NCBI RefSeq assembly: GCF_000948975.2
Contig: NZ_CP059735.1
Span: 6,492,943 to 6,556,942, forward strand
DNA length: 64,000 bases
Origin: Thalassomonas actiniarum
GTDB lineage: Bacteria > Pseudomonadota > Gammaproteobacteria > Enterobacterales > Alteromonadaceae
Direction of reading: 5' to 3'
Shown here: positions 58,371 through 64,000 of the stretch, piece after piece
Position numbering within the stretch: position 1 is the stretch's first letter
Layout of the letters: each line of letters begins with the position of its first letter
Notes under the pieces: model-generated
What the model was told of the DNA's origin: nothing
The model's database searches: none
The model's input: only the letters and a program-made list of their open reading frames with translations
Translations under genes and position numbers: made by a program

Positions 58371-58511
58371 TAAATTATGATTTTTTTGATGAGGATTGTT
58401 AGTCATTATGACTATGACAGCTGCATTACCGGGCTGCTGAAACTAGGGGTAGCCGCCTGATACATCGGCTACCTGAGTTAATATAACTGATAGGACTGTT
58501 TAAGCAAGTGA

Positions 58512-59897
58512 TTATTTGCCGATACAAAAAGAAGAAAATATTCTGCCAAGCAGATCATCACTGGTAAACTCTCCGGTGATTTGATCTAATTCCTGCTGAC
58601 ACAGACGTAATTCTTCAGCGAGGATCTCGCCGGCAACATAAGATTCCAGTTGATCCAAGCCGGTGATCAAATGTTGATGGGCATTTTCCAGTGCCGTTAT
58701 ATGGCGTCTTCTGGCAATAAAGCCACCTTCGGTATTGCCCTGGTAGCCCATGATGTCTTTCAGGTGCTGTTTAAGCTCACCGATGCCCTGACCGGTTTTT
58801 GCCGACAGGGTTACGATCTGGTGATCATTAATGTCTGTGTATCCGGTTTGTGCTTCGCTGATATCGGCCTTGTTACGGATAATGGTTAAGCCGATATTTT
58901 CCGGTAGTTTTTCAAAAAACTCCGGCCACAGCACTTTAGGATCCAAAGAATGTTCATGGCTGGAGTCCACCATAAGCAATACCCGATCTGCCTGGCTGAT
59001 TTCCTGCCAGGCCCTTTCTATGCCTATTTGCTCAACCCGGTCCGAGCTTTCCCTTAAGCCTGCGGTATCTATGATATGCAGCGGCATACCATCGATATGT
59101 ATCTGTTCCGACAGTACATCCCGTGTGGTGCCTTCGATATCGGTCACTATCGCGCTTTCCTTGCCGCTCAGGGCATTGAGCAGGCTGGATTTACCGGCAT
59201 TGGGGCGTCCGGCAATGACCACCCGCATACCTTCGCGGATCAAGCTGCCTTGTTGGGCCTGCTGACGTACATTGGTAACTTCGTCGATGATATCTTTGAG
59301 ATCGTTAACGATCTTTTCATCGGCAAGGAAGTTGATTTCTTCTTCCGGGAAGTCGATGGCGGCTTCGACATACATGCGCAGATGAATGACGTTTTCCACC
59401 ATCTGGTGAATGAGCTTGGAAAAGTCTCCCTGCAATGAATTTATTGCACAACGGGCGGCCTGCTCTGAGCTGGAGTTGATTAAATCGGCAATGGCCTCTG
59501 CCTGGGTTAGATCTAACTTGTCGTTTAAGAAGGCTTGTTCACTGAATTCTCCCGGCTTGGCGATCCTGATCTTACCCTGGGCGAGAATTTCCTTGAGCAG
59601 CATATCCAGGATCACCGGACCACCATGGCCGTGCAGTTCAAGTACGTCTTCACCGGTAAAGGAGTTCGGGCCTTTAAAGTAAAGGGCAATACCCTGATCC
59701 AGGGCCTGTTTATTAGCATCCAGAAACGGCAGGTATTCGGCTTTACGCACTTCGGGTACCTTACCTAAAATCGCCATAGCGACATTTTTCGCTTCTGGGC
59801 CTGAAACCCGAATGATACCCACGCCTCCCCGGCCGGGCGCCGTTGCTTGTGCGGCTATGGTTTCCTGATAATTAGTGGTGATATTTTGCGTGGTCAT
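58512..59897 (-). CDS. mnmE: tRNA modification GTPase MnmE
   Basis: 461 residues. N-terminal tetrahydrofolate-binding domain ([20 protein letters not shown]), G domain with G1 [15 protein letters not shown]3 DTAGLRES and G4 RNKADI (a variant of NKxD), and the C-terminal CIGK cysteine motif. It forms a complex with MnmG to modify U34 of certain tRNAs. The start at 59897 is preceded by AGGAAACCCATAT. Its first 14 codons are repeated twice upstream (separate entry). Confidence 0.97.
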   Translation of the reverse strand: MTTQNITTNYQETIAAQATAPGRGGVGIIRVSGPEAKNVAMAILGKVPEVRKAEYLPFLDANKQALDQGIALYFKGPNSFTGEDVLELHGHGGPVILDMLLKEILAQGKIRIAKPGEFSEQAFLNDKLDLTQAEAIADLINSSSEQAARCAINSLQGDFSKLIHQMVENVIHLRMYVEAAIDFPEEEINFLADEKIVNDLKDIIDEVTNVRQQAQQGSLIREGMRVVIAGRPNAGKSSLLNALSGKESAIVTDIEGTTRDVLSEQIHIDGMPLHIIDTAGLRESSDRVEQIGIERAWQEISQADRVLLMVDSSHEHSLDPKVLWPEFFEKLPENIGLTIIRNKADISEAQTGYTDINDHQIVTLSAKTGQGIGELKQHLKDIMGYQGNTEGGFIARRRHITALENAHQHLITGLDQLESYVAGEILAEELRLCQQELDQITGEFTSDDLLGRIFSSFCIGK

Positions 59898-59941
59898 ATA
59901 TGGGTTTCCTGAGAGCTAGTGGCAAGGCTTTGCGTGATCAT
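59894..59941 (-). CDS. Mini-ORF 2 upstream of mnmE (15 codons)
   Basis: [15 protein letters not shown], a degraded copy of the MnmE N-terminus ([13 protein letters not shown]). Its TGA overlaps the mnmE ATG. It has its own AGGAAACC-type site upstream, so ribosomes could reach mnmE by coupled re-initiation. Whether it is translated is not known. Confidence 0.4.
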   Translation of the reverse strand: MITQSLATSSQETHI

Positions 59942-59985
59942 ATATGGGTTCCCTGATAACTGGTGGAGAGGCTTTGCGTGGTCAT
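59938..59985 (-). CDS. Mini-ORF 1 upstream of mnmE (15 codons)
   Basis: [15 protein letters not shown], the outermost copy of the MnmE N-terminus. Its TGA overlaps the ATG of mini-ORF 2. The upstream ribosome site is weak (GGAACCTTAT). Confidence 0.35.
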   Translation of the reverse strand: MTTQSLSTSYQGTHI

Positions 59986-60169
59986 ATAAGGTTCCAAGAT
60001 AAATAATGCTTAAATCGCCGCTATTATAAACGCTTAACCTGTGGCTGGGTATTTATACTGCGAAAATTATAACCGGATGGCTGATAAATTTGATTTTAGG
60101 GGTAAATCAACTGCAGGCAGGTTTGTTTCCAATGTATATCCAAGATTACAGGCTGGGCTCCAGTTAATA

Positions 60170-60222
60170 CCGGGCGGGTTACTGACATAGCTGAAACTAT
60201 TATGGCCATTAACTCGCCCGGC
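60170..60222. terminator. Long inverted repeat after the 93-residue gene
   Basis: CCGGGCGGGTTA and TAACTCGCCCGG pair (one mismatch) across about 29 bases. On the minus strand it follows the stop at 60265 by 43 bp, consistent with a terminator, though without a clear T tract. Nothing else but the mnmE triplication is visible in this gap. Confidence 0.4.
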
Positions 60223-60264
60223 TTTTGCTCCGTTTAAGCCTTAGTCAATTTTACCTCGTTAACA

Positions 60265-60546
60265 TTACTTCCTACGGCTAATCACTCTCCAGGATTCTTG
60301 CATCTCGTCTATTTTCTTCCGGTAGCCGATAACCTGATATTTGAGCCAAAAACACAGGTGCCTGATACCTTCACTGGTGTGTTCCGTGATACATTCTGGC
60401 TCGCGGGTAATCGCTGCGAATGCATCGAACAGGAAGGCGCATTCTTCACTGAATTTGCTAAAGTCTTCACGCAGGTTGGCAAAATCGTCCGACAGCTGTT
60501 CCCTTTTGACTGCATCCTCCGTCAGGGGTAACTTTGATTCAGACAT
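60265..60546 (-). CDS. Small helical protein of unknown function (93 residues)
   Basis: No signal peptide; acidic N-terminal half (LSDDFANLREDFSKFSEECA) and a C-terminal helix pair (HLCFWLKYQVIGYRKKIDEM). Predicted mainly helical. GGAGGAAGCTGCC precedes the ATG. The upstream 53-codon frame overlaps it by 8 bases, so they are probably translated as a pair. Neither is recognised. Position between mnmE and yidC, where relatives have none, suggests a lineage-specific gene. Confidence 0.6.
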   Translation of the reverse strand: MSESKLPLTEDAVKREQLSDDFANLREDFSKFSEECAFLFDAFAAITREPECITEHTSEGIRHLCFWLKYQVIGYRKKIDEMQESWRVISRRK

Positions 60547-60700
60547 GGCAGCTTCCTCCCTTGCGACTTAACGGCGTATAGTTGCTGGCATAAGCTGCTG
60601 GTGGAAACCTGGTTATGGGGGCTGGTATATTTTCTGTTAAACTTTCTGTTAGGTAAGCTTTAACCGAGTGAAACTCTGGCATATCATTAGATTTAGCCAT
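60539..60700 (-). CDS. 53-residue protein overlapping the next gene
   Basis: MAKSNDMPEFHSVKAYLTES and onward; ends KGGSCHV. An ATG with GGGAG 8 bases upstream begins it and its TGA overlaps the ATG of the 93-residue gene (ATGTCTGA, 8 bp), the pattern of coupled genes. No domain is visible. Coding is supported by the overlap and the ribosome site only. Confidence 0.45.
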   Translation of the reverse strand: MAKSNDMPEFHSVKAYLTESLTENIPAPITRFPPAAYASNYTPLSRKGGSCHV

Positions 60701-61042
60701 GATGGATACTCCCAGTATCTGTTGTGGTTAGCTGTCTCTGAGTGTTGGTCCACTTAGGGGCAGCGCTTGGTTTATCTGCTGGTTCTCTTCTTTAAACACC
60801 TCCGCTGACGGGGAATTCACCTGTTAGTGATAGTACAAAACACCGGAAAAATCAGGCTGGGTTGGCATTTAATGTTTATGTCAATTACCCGCACTGTATT
60901 GATAACAGTACGGAAACATCAACCACATGAAATATAAGGATAAAAATAGGGGGTGATGACTTGTTACAGGCAGCAACAGTCAGGCAAACATAGTCGTATT
61001 GAGTATATGTCTGGAGCAGTTATGCTGAAAAATATCCATGCA
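60701..61042. other. Gap upstream of the 53-residue gene
   Basis: About 340 bp. A 30-codon GTG frame (60728-60820, MNSPSAEVFKEENQQINQAL...) reads like protein but lacks a clear ribosome site. The promoter of the small gene pair must be here. Nothing else was seen. Confidence 0.35.
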
Positions 61043-61069
61043 TAAAAAAAGGCGACCTGAGCCGCCTTA
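61043..61069 (-). terminator. Terminator of yidC
   Basis: On the minus strand AAGGCG pairs with CGCCTT across an 8-base loop, followed directly by a T run of seven. It lies about 33 bp past the stop at 61102. Confidence 0.8.
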
Positions 61070-61101
61070 GTTTTTAGCTTAGTTATCAATTAATACAGCT
61101 A

Positions 61102-62769
61102 TTAACTGTTTGCTTTTGCCTTTTCCAGGTTATTGAAGATGATCTTCATTTGCACGATGGAAATAACATTACTTACCAGCCAGTAAAGTACCAGGCCGGA
61201 AGGGAACCAGAAAAAGAATACGGTAAATACTACCGGCATATACTGCATCATTTTCTGCTGCATTGGATCCTGAATGGTCATCGGTTGCATTTTTTGCATG
61301 ATAAACATACTGATCCCCATCAGGATTGGCAGCACGTAATAAGGATCTAAAGCTGACAGATCTTGAATCCACAGCATAAACGGCGCATGTCTTAATTCAA
61401 TACTTTCTAAAAATACCCAGTAAAGTGCCAGGAAGATCGGCATTTGGATCAGCAGGGGTAAACAACCACCGGCCGGATTGACTTTTTCCTTACGGTATAA
61501 CTCCATCATGGCCTGGGACATTTTTTGTCTGTCGTTGCCGAAACGTTCTTTTAACGAGGTCAGTTTCGGTTGCAGTTCACGCATTTTCGCCATCGAGGTG
61601 TATTGCGCTTTGGTCAGGGGATACATACCGCCTTTTACGATTAAGGTGATGATAATGATGGCGATACCCCAGTTGCCGACGCCGCCGAAGTTAAAGCTCA
61701 GACCCAGGGCTTCAAAGTCACCCGACTGGATAGTGGTCAGTAACCAGTAAAGCGGCTGGCTGATCATAAACAGGAAGCCGTAGTCTATGGTCAGATCCAG
61801 GTTTTCAGCGATCTTCTCCAGTACCCGTTGATCTTTAGGGCCGACATAGAAGGTGGCTGAGGTGCTTGCCTGGCTATTGGCGGCAATCGTGATCGCCGGT
61901 GCTTTAAAGCCGATCACGGCATCGCGGTTGCTGGAAAAGCTGGTATAAAGCTGGTTGTTATCCTCGGCGCCAGGCACCCAGGAGGAAACAAAGTAATGCT
62001 GCAGCATGGCAACCCAGCCGCCTTGGGTCGCTGTATTCAGGTTTTGATCTTCGATGTCGTCGAAGTCATATTTTTCATAGCGCTCTTCAGAAGTAGAGTA
62101 GGCTGCACCGCGGTAGGTAGGGATTAAAGCACTTGAGCCTTCGCCGTTGGCATTTTGTTTTAACTGGGCGTATAGCTGCACGCTGGCATTGGCGCTGCTG
62201 TTGTTGTTGATAATGTAGTCAACTTTGACGCTGTAATCATTTTTGTTAAAGGTAAAGCGTTTTGTGACCGCCAGGGCTTCGCTGCCGGCATAATTGAGAT
62301 CGATCACCAGTTGCTCCTGATCGTCCAGGCGATAATCTGTAGTTGCCGTTTGATAAATAGGACGGCCGGGGATGATGCGGTCCAGGCCGTTGGCGCCGGT
62401 TAAACCGCTTTGGGCGATATATTTCTGAGGACCGTTTTGCATGATGGTAAAAGGAATACCATTGCCTTGCTCGGTTTCATACTTTAATAATTTTACTTCA
62501 ACAATGTCGCCGCCGCGGGTATCGATTTTCATTTCAAATACATCGGTAGTGACAGTGATCAGCCGGGCAGTGGCCGGGGCTGCCTGAACTTGCGGCGCAC
62601 CGCTGTCGGATGGCGGCACAAAGTCCTGTGTAGCTCCCTGAGATTCTTCAAAAGCCTGGCTTATTGCCGGTTCACTGGGGGCGGGCGCATTGTCCTGTTG
62701 CCATTGGGTAAACAGCAAATAAGTAACAACGAGCAATGCAATAAACAACAAATTGCGTTGGGATTCCAT
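61102..62769 (-). CDS. yidC: Membrane protein insertase YidC
   Basis: 555 residues. N-terminal membrane anchor (NLLFIALLVVTYLLFTQW), a periplasmic beta domain, then the five-helix insertase core: KGGMYPLTKAQYTSMAKMRE with the conserved arginine, NPAGGCLPLLIQMPIFLALY and the C-terminal FPSGLVLYWLVSNVISIVQM. It inserts inner-membrane proteins alone or with Sec, including the F0 c subunit encoded nearby. 6 bp after yidD. Confidence 0.98.
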   Translation of the reverse strand: MESQRNLLFIALLVVTYLLFTQWQQDNAPAPSEPAISQAFEESQGATQDFVPPSDSGAPQVQAAPATARLITVTTDVFEMKIDTRGGDIVEVKLLKYETEQGNGIPFTIMQNGPQKYIAQSGLTGANGLDRIIPGRPIYQTATTDYRLDDQEQLVIDLNYAGSEALAVTKRFTFNKNDYSVKVDYIINNNSSANASVQLYAQLKQNANGEGSSALIPTYRGAAYSTSEERYEKYDFDDIEDQNLNTATQGGWVAMLQHYFVSSWVPGAEDNNQLYTSFSSNRDAVIGFKAPAITIAANSQASTSATFYVGPKDQRVLEKIAENLDLTIDYGFLFMISQPLYWLLTTIQSGDFEALGLSFNFGGVGNWGIAIIIITLIVKGGMYPLTKAQYTSMAKMRELQPKLTSLKERFGNDRQKMSQAMMELYRKEKVNPAGGCLPLLIQMPIFLALYWVFLESIELRHAPFMLWIQDLSALDPYYVLPILMGISMFIMQKMQPMTIQDPMQQKMMQYMPVVFTVFFFWFPSGLVLYWLVSNVISIVQMKIIFNNLEKAKANS

Positions 62770-62775
62770 AATGTG

Positions 62776-63024
62776 TTATTTCTCTTTTTTTGAAGTTGGC
62801 ACGGGATCATCACCCCCTGCGTTAAGTGGATGGCATTTTAATATACGTTTGCCTGCTAACCAACCGCCTTTTATCACACCAAAAGCATTTATTGCTTCAA
62901 TGGCATAAGTGGAGCAGGTGGGATTAAATCGGCAATTCTGGCCCAGCAGGGGGCTAAGCAGACGTTGGTAAGCTTTTATCAGGCCTATGGCTAGCGTTTT
63001 TGGCGCTGAATTATTTTTCGCCAT
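62776..63024 (-). CDS. yidD: Membrane protein insertion efficiency factor YidD
   Basis: 82 residues. [32 protein letters not shown] is the family signature with its cysteine pair. It overlaps the end of rnpA by 34 bp and precedes yidC, the usual order. It aids YidC-dependent insertion in E. coli. Confidence 0.93.
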   Translation of the reverse strand: MAKNNSAPKTLAIGLIKAYQRLLSPLLGQNCRFNPTCSTYAIEAINAFGVIKGGWLAGKRILKCHPLNAGGDDPVPTSKKEK

Positions 63025-63347
63025 ATTTTTTCTAATTGGTGGTTTATTTCGCTGTTATCCAGCTTATCTATACCTGACTTCACCATTACCACGATATCGA
63101 TACCGGGTAAATCATGCTGCTTGAGACGGAAACTTTCCCGTACCAGGCGTTTAATTCGGTTACGTTGTACCGCCAGTTTGACGCGCTTTTTAGCCACGGC
63201 TAAACCTAACCGGTTGCGGTCAGTATTATTTGCGGTAATTAGAATGGTAAAGTGACTAGAACCATAACGGGATGGTTTAGAAAAAACGGATTGGAATTGA
63301 CCGGGAGTCAGTAAACGAGACTCCCGGTTAAACTCATAAGTAACCAT
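62991..63347 (-). CDS. rnpA: Ribonuclease P protein component
   Basis: 118 residues, basic. [20 protein letters not shown] and [16 protein letters not shown] are the typical RnpA motifs (the RNR box). It binds the RNase P RNA and helps process tRNA 5' ends. It is between rpmH and yidD as in most bacteria. Confidence 0.96.
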   Translation of the reverse strand: MVTYEFNRESRLLTPGQFQSVFSKPSRYGSSHFTILITANNTDRNRLGLAVAKKRVKLAVQRNRIKRLVRESFRLKQHDLPGIDIVVMVKSGIDKLDNSEINHQLEKIWRKIIQRQKR

Positions 63348-63389
63348 GTTGGCTACCCTATCTCTTTATTTTATTAAAAAGCAAAGAGA

Positions 63390-63524
63390 TTAAGCGCTAA
63401 GTCTTGCGCGGCCTTTAGCACGACGACGAGCAATTACGGCACGGCCGTTCTTAGTTGCCATACGAGCACGGAAGCCGTGGTTGCGCTTACGCTTTAATAC
63501 ACTAGGTTGAAATGTTCTTTTCAT
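63390..63524 (-). CDS. rpmH: 50S ribosomal protein L34
   Basis: 44 residues ([20 protein letters not shown] ... GRARLSA). The extreme basic composition and sequence are those of L34. It is the first gene of the rpmH-rnpA-yidD-yidC run; dnaA is expected, outside the window, on the other side. Confidence 0.98.
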   Translation of the reverse strand: MKRTFQPSVLKRKRNHGFRARMATKNGRAVIARRRAKGRARLSA

Positions 63525-64000
63525 TACGCTAATCCAGTCGGTTGTTGTTGCCCTGGCAAAACAGCCGTTTCGAGCACACAGGGTTTAAAAAAGGAGCGAA
63601 TTTTAAATAGTAGCGGCGCTTTTGTCAATGTTTTAGTGTAATCTAATTTGTAAGGATCGTCTGAGGATCTTAGGGCGGTTTGAGGCGATCGTTCAAGATC
63701 GTTTTAAAATATCCACAGTTTTATAACAATAAGGCTTGTTTTTTTAAAAAAAAGGCGTTTTTTTTATCCTTAATAGCGAAAAAATATAGTAATTTTGTTT
63801 TAGTGCTTATTTACTCTATTCAATTCTACCCCTTTAAAATCAAACGATTAATATATTAATCGTTAAAAAGTGATGTTTATTTAAAAGTCAATCTTGAACT
63901 TGTGGATAACTATGGTGATAATAGCGTGAAATTATTACGACTTTTCTTTGCTCATCTGTCTCTTTTTATAGTGGTACTGCTTCGGTCATCAGTGAAGTAG
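63525..64000. other. Promoter region of rpmH, perhaps shared with dnaA
   Basis: About 475 bp, AT-rich and without a credible gene to the window end. A perfect DnaA box (TGTGGATAA, 63901-63909) and a near-match (ATATCCACA, 63709-63717) occur. In related bacteria this region lies between rpmH and dnaA and is DnaA-regulated. No dnaA start was found before base 64000. Confidence 0.55.

Larger units (their letters stand above)
59885..60016 (-). repeat. 44-bp triplication of the mnmE start region
   Basis: TTTGCGTG-type blocks at 59885, 59929 and 59973 mark three 44-bp units (outer boundaries not exact). On the minus strand each begins ATGA(C/T)CACGCAAA, so ATGs lie at 59897 (mnmE), 59941 and 59985. 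Because 44 is not a multiple of three, each upstream copy runs 15 codons and stops at TGA overlapping the next ATG (ATGA). Confidence 0.9.

Noticed and set aside
63990..64000. Start of dnaA at the window end
   Set aside because: The GTG frames near the end run into stop codons, so dnaA, if present, begins beyond base 64000.

Overview
This window is the replication-origin region of a marine gammaproteobacterium. Family assignments and gene order suggest Alteromonadales, perhaps close to Colwelliaceae/Thalassomonas; that placement is inference from recalled synteny and was not searched. The conserved backbone lies on the minus strand. From high to low coordinates it runs rpmH-rnpA-yidD-yidC, mnmE, mioC, oriC, mnmG-rsmG-parA-parB, atpIBEFHAGDC, glmU, and a DeoR regulator with glmS. 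oriC (about 56281-56615) resembles the E. coli origin: three AT-rich 13-mers, several DnaA boxes and 13 GATC sites in 219 bp, between mnmG and mioC.

Region by region. 1-486: end of a cation/proton antiporter. 0.6-6.4 kb: an SRPBCC protein and a copper-resistance operon (CopL-like, copA, copB, copC, copD, NTF2-like). 6.8-11.1 kb: two alpha/beta-hydrolase-like proteins, a SymE-like toxin and a small membrane protein. 11.3-13.9 kb: glmS and its DeoR-type neighbour. 14.1 kb: a PagL-like lipid A deacylase. 14.8-34.9 kb: an accessory island of exported proteins. 35.3-44.4 kb: glmU, then an accessory block with an MntP-like protein, a diheme lipoprotein, a PhoX-type lipoprotein, a four-cysteine peptide, a diiron-oxidase-like/cupin fusion and a TonB-domain protein. 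44.7-53.6 kb: the ATP synthase operon and parAB. 53.7-63.5 kb: the rest of the origin region with small accessory genes.

The island is the most unusual part. It holds 17 paralogues of a roughly 150-245 residue exported family that I do not recognise. Fifteen are interleaved in one direction (15370-24619) and two flank the cluster's upstream end (33643-34880). They share an N-terminal GG-x-x-(H/Y)-x-L-x-x-x-D-F-like signature, a GD-x-GQ-x-L-x-F-like core, a conserved cysteine pair and a C-terminal E-x-F. In type A a loop of 3-16 residues of changing sequence is always closed by an extra cysteine pair. Upstream in the same direction are five larger exported or anchored proteins, one an internal duplication joined by an Asp-Pro repeat. 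No secretion or assembly machinery was recognised beside them. The island sits between glmU and glmS, genes usually close together in relatives.

Other structures of note are a triplicated 44-bp mnmE start region that creates ATGA-linked mini-ORFs, a 100-bp tandem repeat reaching the glmU stop codon, and a Pho-box-like array before the PhoX gene. No tRNA, rRNA, CRISPR array, transposase or integrase was seen. All functions are read from the translated sequence; nothing was searched.
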